The notes: generated by a model not told the origin, from the sequence alone. A stretch of 64,000 nt of DNA from Gordonia namibiensis NBRC 108229 (GCF_000298235.1 NZ_BAHE01000037.1:1-64000), one strand, 5' to 3'; numbered from the stretch's first letter, positions 55,874 to 64,000 are shown. Numbers and translations: made by a program.

Positions 55874-57091
55874 ATGGGGATCGGTCGTTCATCACGACGG
55901 ATGCCACTGATCATCAGTGGTGTGTTGCTCGCGATCATCGCACTCGTGACGTCGTGTTCACAGGAGGCTGCGTACTCCGACAACGTCACCAGTTCGAGCC
56001 TCTTCGACGATCTGCTCAAGCCTGCCGTCGACATCACCGAGCTCAACAATCAGCCGCTGAGCGACAACACGGTCGGCGTCCAGCCGGGTGCCCCGATCAA
56101 GGTCACCACGAGCGAGGGCACGCTCAGCCGGGTTCTCATCACCAAGTCGGACGGCACCCCGCTCAAGGGCACCTTCAGCGACAACGACACCGTCTGGGTC
56201 AGCAACGAGGCGCTCGGCTACAACCGCACCTACACGCTGGAGACCGACGCGGTCGGCATCGGCGGCGCGGTCACCAAGAAGGTCACCTTCACGACCAGCA
56301 GCCCCAACAACCTGACGCAGGCCTACCTGACCCCCAACCCGGGTGAGACGGTCGGCGTCGGCCAGCCGATCGCGGTGAAGTTCGACGAGCCGATCCCGAA
56401 CCGTCGTGCCGCACAGAAGGCCATCCGGGTCACCACCGACCCGCCGGTCGAGGGCGCCTTCTACTGGATCAGCGACAGCGAGGTCCGGTGGCGCCCCAAG
56501 GAGTACTGGAAGCCCGGTACCAAGGTGCGGGTCGCCGTCAACACCTACGGCATCGACCTCGGCGACGGCCTGTTCGGCCAGGAGAACGTCCGCACCAACT
56601 TCACCGTCGGCCGCCGGATGGTCATCACCGCCGACGACAACACCAAGCAGGTCGTGTTCGAGCGCGACGGCAAGGTCATCAAGACCATGCCGACGTCGAT
56701 GGGCAAGCCGGGCGACGAGACGGACAACGGCATCTACCTGGTCGCCGACAAGCACGACCACATCATCATGGACTCGTCGACCTACGGCGTGCCCTCCAAC
56801 TCGCCGAACGGTTACCGCACCCCGGTCGACTACGCGACGCGGATGTCCTACAGCGGCATCTTCTTCCACTCGGCGCCGTGGTCGGTGTGGGCCCAGGGCA
56901 ACACCAACACGAGCCACGGCTGCCTCAACCTCAGCCCGGAGAACGCGCTCTGGGTCATGAACAACACGCTGCGCGGCGACCCGGTGGTCGTCAAGAACAC
57001 CACGGGCGGAACCCTGTCCGGCACCGACGGCCTCGGTGACTGGAACATCCCGTGGTCGGAGTGGCGCAAGGGCAACGCGGACAACTCCTGA
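55874..57091 (+). CDS. L,D-transpeptidase lipoprotein (LdtMt2-like)
   Basis: Forms 3-3 crosslinks in peptidoglycan outside the membrane. 405 residues: hydrophobic signal (~11-27) with a lipobox-like VTSC near residue 28, two Ig-like domains (~60-250), then the YkuD catalytic domain with H-G-C350-L-N (SHGCLN) and the lid residues before it. Size and position match Rv2518c (LdtB/LdtMt2). The ATG at 55874 has GGGAGAGAG directly upstream. Followed 3 bases later by the DUF4185 gene. Confidence 0.93.
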   Translation: MGIGRSSRRMPLIISGVLLAIIALVTSCSQEAAYSDNVTSSSLFDDLLKPAVDITELNNQPLSDNTVGVQPGAPIKVTTSEGTLSRVLITKSDGTPLKGTFSDNDTVWVSNEALGYNRTYTLETDAVGIGGAVTKKVTFTTSSPNNLTQAYLTPNPGETVGVGQPIAVKFDEPIPNRRAAQKAIRVTTDPPVEGAFYWISDSEVRWRPKEYWKPGTKVRVAVNTYGIDLGDGLFGQENVRTNFTVGRRMVITADDNTKQVVFERDGKVIKTMPTSMGKPGDETDNGIYLVADKHDHIIMDSSTYGVPSNSPNGYRTPVDYATRMSYSGIFFHSAPWSVWAQGNTNTSHGCLNLSPENALWVMNNTLRGDPVVVKNTTGGTLSGTDGLGDWNIPWSEWRKGNADNS

Positions 57092-57094
57092 TCC

Positions 57095-58648
57095 ATGAAC
57101 CGTCCACACGAGAGCCGAAGATCTGGCTCTCGTGCGGACTCGTTCCGGATCGGCGGGCTTCGATGGTTCGTCCCGGTCTGCGCGATCGTGGTCGCCGGGA
57201 CCGCACTCGGGGGTTCGGCCGCGGTAGTGCACGCGGCACCCTCGGTCGTGTTGCCGAGTTCCGGCTGTGAGGCGGATCTGCCGCCGAAACCGAAGAAGGG
57301 ACCGGTCGACCCGCGTGATCTGATCTCGCGTCTGCCCGACCGGTTCAGCATCCCGCTGCCGTATCCGCGGATCCTGCCGGTGCCCGAACCTGCCCCGGAG
57401 AAACCGGTGATTCGGATTCCGTCCGAGAAGCCCCCGAAGGACCCGTGTTCGGATCCGTGCCCGGGCATCACCGACCCGCCGAAGCCGAAACCCGATTCCG
57501 GTGGTCCCGCGTTGAGCATCGAGTTCCCGAAGATCACTTTCGATCCGGCACCCAAGAACATCCCGGTTCCGGTGCCCAACCCGAACCCGCCGAAGCTTCC
57601 GCCGCCACCTGCGGCCGTCGCCCCGGGCGTCGACGCCGGACCGGTGGCATCCAAGCCGACGCGTCCGCGGGTATCTGACGTCGACCTCGTCAGCACCCTC
57701 ACCGGTAAGGGGTCGACGAGCCGCACCGACAAGCGCTGGCAGATCAACGGCACCGACCTCGGGATCATGTGGGAGTCCGAGCCGGGGAAGGTCGCGGTCG
57801 TCTTCGGCGACACCTTCGGCAAGGATTTCCGCCCGCCGGGTGCCAACGGCCGGGACTGGCGTTCCAATGTGCTCGGGTTCTCCGGCGACAAGAAGCTGTC
57901 CGACGGCATGAGCATCGACACGATGATCCAGGACAGCCGCTGCCACGCCGCGGAGCTGTTGAGCGCGCGACGCGTCGACCACTACGAGATCACCGTCATC
58001 CCGACCTCCGGTTTCGCGATCGGGGACCGGCAGTTCATGACCTACATGTCGGTGCGGACCTGGGGCAAGATCCCCGGCACGTGGCTGACCAACCACGGCG
58101 GGCTCGCGTACTCCGACGACGGCGGGTCGACGTGGACCAAGGACCCGTACGCCCGGTGGGACAACATCTTCGGCATCAGCCAGTTCCAGGTGTCGTCGAT
58201 GGTGCCGCACGGCGAGTACGTCTACATGTTCGGCACACCCAACTCCCGGATCGGATCGGTGGGCCTCGCGCGTGTCCACCGCGACCATGTCCTGAACAAG
58301 ACCGCCTACCAGTACTGGCGCGACGGTCGATGGGTCCCGGCCCGCGACGGCAACATCGCGTCGGTGATCTTCGCCGGCCCGGCCGGCGAGGTGTCGGCCC
58401 GCTACGACGAGAAGTCGAAACGCTGGCAACTGACCTACCTCGACGCCCTCCGCGGCGGGATCGTGATCCGTAAGGCCCGCGAACCGCAAGGACTCTGGTC
58501 CGAACCCGCCGGACTCGTCCACTCGTCGAAGTACGACCAGCTCTACGGCGGTTTCATGCACCCCTGGTCCAGCGGCGAGGACCTGTACTTCACCATGTCG
58601 ACCTGGACCGACTACAACGTCTCACTCATGCGGGCGCGTATCCGCTGA
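57095..58648 (+). CDS. Secreted DUF4185 protein (possible GH183 arabinan hydrolase)
   Basis: 517 residues: signal peptide (~22-48, ending AHA-type VVHAAPS), a Pro-rich linker (~60-185), then a DUF4185 domain (~195-517) with propeller-type repeats such as LAYSDDGGSTWTKDP and SEPAGLVHSSKYDQLYGG. Part of the DUF4185 family has been classified as GH183 endo-D-arabinanases, so this may cut arabinogalactan or lipoarabinomannan arabinan; whether this member has the catalytic acids was not checked. It is coupled (3-bp gap) to an L,D-transpeptidase, in line with envelope remodelling. Confidence 0.8.
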   Translation: MNRPHESRRSGSRADSFRIGGLRWFVPVCAIVVAGTALGGSAAVVHAAPSVVLPSSGCEADLPPKPKKGPVDPRDLISRLPDRFSIPLPYPRILPVPEPAPEKPVIRIPSEKPPKDPCSDPCPGITDPPKPKPDSGGPALSIEFPKITFDPAPKNIPVPVPNPNPPKLPPPPAAVAPGVDAGPVASKPTRPRVSDVDLVSTLTGKGSTSRTDKRWQINGTDLGIMWESEPGKVAVVFGDTFGKDFRPPGANGRDWRSNVLGFSGDKKLSDGMSIDTMIQDSRCHAAELLSARRVDHYEITVIPTSGFAIGDRQFMTYMSVRTWGKIPGTWLTNHGGLAYSDDGGSTWTKDPYARWDNIFGISQFQVSSMVPHGEYVYMFGTPNSRIGSVGLARVHRDHVLNKTAYQYWRDGRWVPARDGNIASVIFAGPAGEVSARYDEKSKRWQLTYLDALRGGIVIRKAREPQGLWSEPAGLVHSSKYDQLYGGFMHPWSSGEDLYFTMSTWTDYNVSLMRARIR

Positions 58649-58985
58649 GGTGCCGCCCCTCGCTGCCTGAGGTGCGGCCCCTCGCTGCCTGAGGTGTGGG
58701 GCACTCGTGTGGGCGCGTGTCCGCTGAGGTGCGGCCCCTCGCTGCCTGAGGTGCGAGGAGCGATAGCGACGAGCCACGAAGGCCTGGTGACGAGTCGTCG
58801 CCAACCCTTCGTGGCTCGCTTCGCTCGCACCTCAGGGAGCGGGGGGCGCTTCGCTCGCACCTCAGGGAGCGGGGGGTCGCTTCGCGCGCACCTCGAGAAA
58901 CGGCCAGCCGCACCCCGACGACAACCCTTCGACCCGACCCTCTGCTCCCTGGACACCCCTCATGCCCAGGGTGCAGAGGGGCGGC
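58649..58985. repeat. 337-bp gap with inverted and direct repeats
   Basis: A 22-base unit (CTGAGGTGCGGCCCCTCGCTGC) occurs at about 58648, 58670 and 58724, with degenerate copies, and its reverse-strand relative CGCACCTCAGGGAGCGG appears at about 58827 and 58857. A large palindrome joins 58745-58782 and 58806-58836 (CCACGAAGG / CCTTCGTGG core). The CTCAGGGAGCGG core is shared with the tandem repeat at 2547-2709. No gene is seen. Confidence 0.85.
58938..58980. terminator. Hairpin terminating the ceramidase transcript
   Basis: CCCTCTGC-T-CCCTGG and CCAGGG-T-GCAGAGGG are complementary apart from one T-T pair, with a ~13-base loop, ending 5 bases before the ceramidase stop triplet. Confidence 0.75.
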
Positions 58986-61019
58986 TCAGCGCACCTCGAA
59001 GGTTCTCGAGGCGCCGCTGATCGGCCGGGTCTTCCCGGCGCCGTCGCGGCTGTTGCCGTGGTATTTGATCCGGTAGGTCCCCGACGTCCCGGCGGGCGGG
59101 CGCCAGGTGATCGTGATGCGTGAGGTGTCGGTGCCGCCGGGCGGACGTGCCCAGCGGAATTCGGTGGACCAGTCGTTGTCGTCGGCGATCGTCGTCCAGG
59201 AGCCGCCTTCGCGACGCTGGACCTCCAGATACGTTCCGCCGTGGCGGAAGTCGTTGTTGGGGTGCGCCCCGACGAAGTCGACGGTCACGACCTGTCCGGC
59301 ACGGTACGACCCGCCCGGCTGCCGCAGGACGTCACCGTACGTGTACCCCGGAATGGGGCGGTCGGCGGGGACCGGCGGGAGCAGGTCAGGTTGGAAACCG
59401 GACTTGTCGACGGGCGCCGGGCCGCGACCCAGGCTGCGGCCCGATGCCATCGCGGCGGCGAGCTTCGCGAACTCCTGCATGTACGCGGGCAATGTGTAAC
59501 GGCCGTACTGGGTTTCACCGCCCTCGTACTGCTGGAGGTCGTACTCCTCCGGGGTGGTGACGTACTGGGTGTATGCGTTCGCGTATCCCTGGACGAGCAC
59601 GTTGTCGATGTCGATGCGCAGTTCGTCGGCGACGACCTGACGGAGTCGGAGTCCGGCGACGACGGTCACCTCGGCCGGCACCGCGACGAGCACCAGTTCG
59701 CCGATCCGCATGATCTGCAGCGGCACCACCGACGGAATCCAGCCCGACGGCGGCATGAGTCCCAGCGGGAAGAGAATCAGCTTGGGCGCCTGCATGTCCC
59801 GCATCCACGGGGCGATCGGCGGCTTCTTGTTGCCGCCGAGGGCGTCGAACAGCGGGTTGGTCATACCCTCGACGAGCAGGGGGAGCGGTTGTTCGTAGTT
59901 GTCCTCGCTGCTGGTCGCGGCCGCGGCGGCACCCATCATCGCCGGTGTCGTCGACGCCGGTTTCCCGTCGGGCGTGAACGTTCCGGCGACCCGCACCGCG
60001 GACATGTCGACGTAGCGCGTGATCGAGTCGACGCCGCCGCGAGTCATCGGTCGGGTGGCGTCGAAGGCCCGTCGCCCGGCGACGTACTGGCGCTCGCCGA
60101 TGAGTTCGCAGTTGCGCTTGTTGTCCGTGGTCGGCCCATTCGGTTTGAACCACTTGAGGGAGAGGTTGGGCGTCATGTCGCCCGAGTTCGTCTGCGGGAA
60201 GGCTGCGACGAAGCCCGGCTGGGAGCGCTCCCACAGGTAGCTGGCGTAACCCTTGTTGTCGCCGGCGATCAGCACGTTGTGGTCGGCCAGCGAGGTGCCG
60301 TGGGTCGAGAACCAGGTGATGGCCCCGACGTCCTTGCCACTCGCGTGGCGCAGACGCAGCACGGTGACCTGCGGGTCGATCGCGTTGGGGAACAACTTCT
60401 TCTCCGACGCCGGGTTGGCGTCGAAGGCGACCTTGGACCGGTTCGCGCTGGCGTTGTGCAGTTCTTCGCGACCGATGGTGATCGTGCCGGGTGCCAGGTT
60501 GTCGTGCGCGCGCACGATGGCGGCGAACATGCCGTCGACCTCGGCGTCGTAGGAGTTCTTCTTGAACCCGAACGCGGCGAGCGAATACGCGTAGTCCCAG
60601 GCGGTTCCGCCGCAGGAGGCATGCGAGTGCTGCGCGTTCAGGTTGACGTTCGCCTCGGTGTAGAGCGAGCCGAAACGCTTGCGCAGCTTTTCCATCAGTC
60701 CCATGTGATGCGACTGGAACAGGCACGCGATGTCGGCGGTCAGGAAGACGACGCGCTTGCCGGTGGTCTGGTCGACGATGATGTAGGCCCGCGCCCAGCA
60801 TCGCTGGAGCAGGCCTACCGCGACCTGCTCGGGATTGGAATAGCCCATCATGCCCTGTCCGGCAACGGCGCCCGTGACGTCACCGATGCCGCAGCCGACG
60901 AGATAGTCCGTCGAGTCGGACGGGGCGGCCGAGGCGCGCCCGGCCGTGCTCAGCGCCAGACCGGCGCCCGCAGCGGTCACCGCCGCGCCGGCGATCAGTT
61001 GTCTCCGTGTCACGTCCAC
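58986..61019 (-). CDS. Neutral/alkaline ceramidase, Tat-exported
   Basis: Hydrolyses ceramide to a sphingoid base and a fatty acid. 677 residues; family (PF04734-type) length. Tat signal TRRQLIAGAAV (4-14) ending at ASA. NLNAQHSHASCGG and FSTHGTSLADHN carry zinc-binding histidines. The nucleophile block, normally N-x-G-D/N-x-S-P-N, here reads NSGDM-T283-PN, so the usual Ser is Thr. It ends with the beta-sandwich C-terminal domain of the family (TWRPPAGTSGTYRIKYHG). It is the last gene of a minus-strand cassette with tetR and amine oxidase, 14 bases after tetR. Confidence 0.87.
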   Translation of the reverse strand: MDVTRRQLIAGAAVTAAGAGLALSTAGRASAAPSDSTDYLVGCGIGDVTGAVAGQGMMGYSNPEQVAVGLLQRCWARAYIIVDQTTGKRVVFLTADIACLFQSHHMGLMEKLRKRFGSLYTEANVNLNAQHSHASCGGTAWDYAYSLAAFGFKKNSYDAEVDGMFAAIVRAHDNLAPGTITIGREELHNASANRSKVAFDANPASEKKLFPNAIDPQVTVLRLRHASGKDVGAITWFSTHGTSLADHNVLIAGDNKGYASYLWERSQPGFVAAFPQTNSGDMTPNLSLKWFKPNGPTTDNKRNCELIGERQYVAGRRAFDATRPMTRGGVDSITRYVDMSAVRVAGTFTPDGKPASTTPAMMGAAAAATSSEDNYEQPLPLLVEGMTNPLFDALGGNKKPPIAPWMRDMQAPKLILFPLGLMPPSGWIPSVVPLQIMRIGELVLVAVPAEVTVVAGLRLRQVVADELRIDIDNVLVQGYANAYTQYVTTPEEYDLQQYEGGETQYGRYTLPAYMQEFAKLAAAMASGRSLGRGPAPVDKSGFQPDLLPPVPADRPIPGYTYGDVLRQPGGSYRAGQVVTVDFVGAHPNNDFRHGGTYLEVQRREGGSWTTIADDNDWSTEFRWARPPGGTDTSRITITWRPPAGTSGTYRIKYHGNSRDGAGKTRPISGASRTFEVR

Positions 61020-61033
61020 GTGCTGTGTCCCCC

Positions 61034-61684
61034 TCAGGCTTTTTCTGGAGTGTTCTGGGTGGTCTCCGGGTGGTCGACGATGTGGGTCGACAGATTGGCG
61101 ACCACGGCGTCGGCGATGAGGTCGCAGATCGCGCGGTCACGAATGTTGAGGTACGACAGGGTGATCCCGTCGGTGCCGGCCAGGACGAGCGGTGCCAGCT
61201 CGGCGGTGGGACGGTCCCAGGCGGTACAGGTAGCCGCGGCGACGCCGTCGAGTGCGGCTGCGATCGCCTCGTAGTACCGGAGGTACATCTGTGAGCCCAG
61301 GTCGCTGAGTCCGTCGGTCTGCCTGGCGTACTGGTTCAGCGAGATCATGGCCTGTTCGCGGTCGGGATCGGCCTGCACCCCGTCGATGTAGGCGGAGAGT
61401 GCGCTCTCCAGGATTGCGACCGCGCCGGGCCGACCCTGAGAGATGGCCTGGGCGCCCTCTTCGAGCGCAGCGCCCACCGCGGTCAGTTCCTTTTCGGTTC
61501 CGCGTTCGACGAGTGCCTCGAGGAGTTCGTCGCGGGTGGCGAACACGTAGTGGAAGGTCGACAGGGTCACGCCGGCCTCCGCACAGATCGCGCGCGTGGT
61601 CGCGCCGTCGACCCCGCGTCGGGCGATCACGCGGAACGCGGACTCCAGCAGCAGTTCTCGCCGTTCCTCCACAGGCATTCTCAT
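61034..61684 (-). CDS. TetR family regulator of ceramidase/amine oxidase cassette
   Basis: 216 residues. HTH: ERRELLLESAFRVIARRGV, then ATTRAICAEAGVTLSTFHYVFATRDEL. The C-terminal half is a TetR ligand domain of the type with AYIDGVQADPDREQAMISLNQYARQ. Start ATG 61684 or 61678. It lies 27 bases downstream of the amine oxidase and 14 bases upstream of the ceramidase, all on the same strand. The perfect palindrome at 63232-63251 in front of the cassette is its likely binding site, making it autoregulatory. Confidence 0.87.
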   Translation of the reverse strand: MRMPVEERRELLLESAFRVIARRGVDGATTRAICAEAGVTLSTFHYVFATRDELLEALVERGTEKELTAVGAALEEGAQAISQGRPGAVAILESALSAYIDGVQADPDREQAMISLNQYARQTDGLSDLGSQMYLRYYEAIAAALDGVAAATCTAWDRPTAELAPLVLAGTDGITLSYLNIRDRAICDLIADAVVANLSTHIVDHPETTQNTPEKA

Positions 61685-61711
61685 GGTCGGTGCGCTCTCA
61701 CATCAGCTCGG

Positions 61712-63186
61712 TCACCGGAGATCATCGAGGATCTCCCGCGCCGCACGGCGGCCCGAGCGGACGGCGCCGTCCATGTACCCGGTCCAGTAGTCCGAGGTCT
61801 CCGTGCCCGCCCAGTGGATAGGTCCGACGGGCTCGCGAAGTCCGGTGCCGTACTTGGTGAGTACGCCCGGTCGGCTTACCGCGACCGGCCCACCACGTGA
61901 CCACGGTTCGAGGTCCCATTTGAAGACGCCGTAGTCGACGAAGTCCCGGGCCTCGGGGCCGAAGTACTCGACGAAGTTGGCGATGCATTCCCTCACCAGG
62001 GTGGATTCGCGAGCGTGGTCGAGGCGGCGCATGGCGTCGGCGGAGATGAAGCCCATCAAGATGTGGTTGCCCTCCGCGTAGCTCTCGAAGGTCACGTCGA
62101 CGGGGCGCCCGGCGCCATAGACCTGTCCCGACAAACCCTTGTCGCGCCAGAACGGCCTTTTGTAGAGCGCCGCGAACTTGCTGACTGCACCCATTCGGTA
62201 GCCGCGGTGGATTCCGATACGTGCAGCGGGAAGTCCTGGGCGGTAGTCGATTTGACCGGAGATGGCAGGGGACATGGCGACGACGACGCGACGGGCGCGG
62301 TAGGCGCCGACGTCGCTGGTGACGGTTGCGATGCCGTCGGTGTAATCGATCGACCGAACGGGTGCGTTGTAGACCATGTGCGCCGAGAGTTCGCGGGCCA
62401 TCCGGAGCGGGATGAGGGCGGCGCCGCCTTCGAACAGTCGCTCTTGCGCGCCGTCGTCTGTGCTGAGCAGGCGGACGAGGGTGCCGGGGTCCGCTCGTCA
62501 CCGGATGCCGCGATGTAGTTGAGGTAGTAGAGCGCGGAGACCTCGTCGGGGCGGACCGACAGTGGGGCCGACATCGCTATCTGCACAAGGTCGCGCGCGG
62601 TCTGGGTGTCGGCGATCTGATGGGTGTACTGCCCCCAGGTGATCGAGTCCAGGTAGGCGGCGTTCGGGTGCTTCCACGGCTGGCCGACGGGGAAGCCCGC
62701 CAGTGCGTCGGCCTGAGCCCGCACGAGCGCAGCCCCCGCCTGGCCGAGGTCGGCCACCGCGGGAATCGGCAGGGCGGCGGGCACCCGCGTCGTACCGGTG
62801 CGGCTGACGAAGATGCTGTCGCCGGCGTTGTGGGTCCGCAACGTCCGGACGTCGTACTCGCGTGCAAGGCCGGCGATGTGCCCCTGCGTGGGCCCGATGA
62901 ATTCGGCTCCGGCGTCGAGGGTGGCGCCCATCTTGGGTGAGGAGATGTTGTGGACGCGGCCGCCCGCACGGTCTCGGGCCTCGAGAACCGTCACCGACGC
63001 GCCCGCCGCTTTGAGTGTCTTGGCGGCTGCGAGCCCGGACAGTCCTCCGCCGACGACGATGACGTCGACGATTCCCGTCGGGGCAGCCGACGCCCGGCCG
63101 GACCCGGTCAGTGACGCTCCCGCCACGACGCCCGCCGCTGCGAGCGATCCGCCCAGGAAATGCCTGCGTGAGAGGTGCGCGCCCAT
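61712..63186 (-). pseudogene. Flavin monoamine oxidase, Tat signal, single frameshift
   Basis: FAD-dependent amine oxidase of about 490 residues if intact. The 5' frame (63186 to ~62490) has a Tat signal SRRHFLGGSLA, the FAD site VVGGGLSGLAAAKTL and LEARDRAGGRV. The 3' frame (~62490 to 61712) begins in the middle and ends with the FAD signature PIHWAGTETSDYWTGYMDGAV. The frames join at ~62490-62493: restoring one G (giving ERDPGTLVRLL) makes one protein, so one base appears lost. Either a sequencing error or recent inactivation. ATG 63186 has GGGGGA 4 bases upstream. Confidence 0.85.
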
Positions 63187-63231
63187 GTGATCCCCCGTTC
63201 TCGTGGTGATGGCGAGGCTATCGACCACATG

Positions 63232-63251
63232 TTCAGGTCAGATGACCTGAA
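63232..63251. promoter_or_regulatory. Perfect 20-bp palindrome, putative TetR operator
   Basis: TTCAGGTCA-GA-TGACCTGAA, 46 bases before the amine oxidase start and so positioned over the promoter of the three-gene cassette. Confidence 0.8.
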
Positions 63252-63306
63252 GTATCGAGAGAGTAACAGGAGAGTGTGAGGCGCGACACCCCGATCAACG
63301 CAGAAT

Positions 63307-63364
63307 CGCCACCTCTGACGGCCAAGCGCTGGTAGGCGGTAGCGCTCGAGTGCCCGAGATGGCG
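63307..63364. repeat. Imperfect hairpin in intergenic gap
   Basis: CGCCACCTC...AAGCGCT and AGCGCTCGAG...GAGATGGCG pair with several mismatches. It lies between the cassette promoter and the small membrane gene, which ends at 63438. Nothing else is seen in 63252-63437. Confidence 0.5.
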
Positions 63365-63437
63365 ACTGCGGAAGTGGTGCGTGCGGAAACGACGCGGCGG
63401 ACCCATGGGTGGTCGCCGCGACGAGTGGGACCGGAGA

Positions 63438-63533
63438 TCAGTCCTTGTTGCCGGGGATTCCGACGATGAACCCGATCCCGATGATGATGCAGGCGATCAG
63501 CGCGACGACGAACATGACCCAATATGCTGGCAT
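63438..63533 (-). CDS. 31-residue single-pass membrane peptide
   Basis: MPAYWVMFVVALIACIIIGIGF, then IVGIPGNKD: one hydrophobic helix and a short polar tail. The ATG at 63533 has TAGCGT 7 bases upstream, which suits a leaderless transcript; a longer frame upstream is open but unconserved. It lies 138 bases after an SLC1-type symporter gene on the same strand. It resembles in size the small subunits of some transporters, but no homology is claimed. Confidence 0.55.
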   Translation of the reverse strand: MPAYWVMFVVALIACIIIGIGFIVGIPGNKD

Positions 63534-63540
63534 GCCCGTG

Positions 63541-63546
63541 ACGCTA
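63541..63546 (-). promoter_or_regulatory. Putative leaderless -10 (TAGCGT)
   Basis: Minus-strand TAGCGT, 7 bases, then ATG 63533. Confidence 0.45.
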
Positions 63547-63626
63547 CTGCGGAGAACCCACTCCCGCAGCTGATCCGGGATCATTGGGGACCAAGTACCC
63601 GCAGGTCGTGGGCTCAAGGCACGAAG

Positions 63627-63657
63627 ACCGGTGGGCATCTGGTTGCCGCCCACCGGT
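63627..63657 (-). terminator. Terminator hairpin after symporter
   Basis: ACCGGTGGGC and GCCCACCGGT, 10-bp perfect stem, 11-base loop, 15 bases past the symporter stop. Confidence 0.75.
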
Positions 63658-63671
63658 TCTCGCGCACCCGA

Positions 63672-64000
63672 TCAGTCAGCCGCGTCGGCCTTTGCCATGA
63701 CGTCGACGAACTCGGAGACGTCGATCTCCTCGGACACCACCGTCTTGGTCCCGTTGTAGACGTCCCGGTCGATCTCGTCGTCGGCGTTCGCGACGAGCAT
63801 CGCGACGAAGGTGTCACCGTTGACGTTCAAGAAGGTGCGGAAGATGCCGGTGAACCAGTCGACGGCGATGAGCAGGCCGATCGCCTCGAGCGGAAGGTCG
63901 AGCGAGGTGGCGAGGAAGGTGGCGACCACCGGGAAGCCTCCGGGAACGGTGATGGTGCCCATGTTCAACAGGATCGCCAGTGCCATACCGAGGGCTATGC
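63672..64000 (-). CDS. SLC1-type dicarboxylate/amino-acid:cation symporter, C-terminal part
   Basis: The gene runs out of the window at 64000; the last ~108 codons are visible. AVDWFTGIFRTFLNVNGDTFVAMLVA (in part: RTFLNVNGD) is the TM8 substrate and cation-binding motif of the GltP/DctA family, preceded by the re-entrant-loop region GTITVPGGFPVV. The cytosolic tail is acidic. A terminator hairpin follows. Confidence 0.88.
   Translation of the reverse strand, partial: IALGMALAILLNMGTITVPGGFPVVATFLATSLDLPLEAIGLLIAVDWFTGIFRTFLNVNGDTFVAMLVANADDEIDRDVYNGTKTVVSEEIDVSEFVDVMAKADAAD

Overview
The window is a GC-rich, densely coded stretch of chromosome from a mycolic-acid actinobacterium (Mycobacteriales). 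A single-polypeptide FAS-I followed by acpS, a mec-cysO-cysM cysteine pathway, NucS mismatch endonuclease and an actinobacterial GlgE-GlgB pair all point there. Gene content and style suggest Gordonia or a close relative; this genus call is an inference from remembered gene order, not a database result. No insertion sequence, prophage, CRISPR array, rRNA or origin was seen.

Layout. 1-2.8 kb: universal stress protein, glutaminase-STAS fusion and a 44-bp tandem repeat. 2.8-26.9 kb: a long block in the same order as M. tuberculosis Rv1321-Rv1343c: nucS, a DivIVA-like coiled coil, methylmalonyl-CoA epimerase, thiolase, thioredoxin-TPR protein, glgB/glgE, dinG, pncB, clpS, aosR-like, P1 peptidase, mec-cysO-cysM, rhomboid, murI, metallo-beta-lactamase phosphodiesterase, rph, rdgB, DUF3817 and an lprD-like gene. 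glgP is missing between glgE and dinG, and a pncA gene is inserted beside pncB. 26.9-43.7 kb: a more lineage-specific section with tRNA-Leu, an acidic protein, a secreted HNH nuclease, a methyltransferase, a DUF1206 membrane protein, a PLP transsulfuration enzyme with an OpgC-like membrane protein, fadD15-like ligase, DEAD helicase, a cysteine-less rhodanese, a 1,384-residue helicase-nuclease fusion, and a HIT-sirtuin pair. 44.2-57.1 kb: a second conserved block (order of Rv2524c-Rv2518c): fas, acpS, TetR, bcp, DUF3618 protein, tRNA-Lys, L,D-transpeptidase, followed by a secreted DUF4185 protein. 58.6-64 kb: intergenic repeats, then a minus-strand cassette of flavin amine oxidase (frameshifted), TetR regulator and neutral ceramidase behind a perfect 20-bp palindrome, a 31-residue membrane peptide and the 3' end of an SLC1-type symporter.

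How genes work together. fas and acpS overlap by 4 bp (FAS-I plus the enzyme that loads its phosphopantetheine arm). mec, cysO and cysM lie within a few bases of each other and form the sulfur-carrier route to cysteine; here cysO encodes a C-terminal Cys after the GG motif. glgE and glgB are adjacent (maltosyl transfer and branching of alpha-glucan). rph and rdgB overlap, as do hit and the sirtuin. The terminal cassette could couple ceramide hydrolysis to oxidation of the released amine under one TetR repressor; this is the best candidate for an undescribed system, with the helicase-nuclease fusion second.

Regulatory texture. At least thirteen starts have a TANNNT hexamer 5-8 bases before an ATG or GTG, the pattern expected of leaderless transcripts. 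Several intergenic gaps hold long hairpins, some of which belong to dispersed repeat families.
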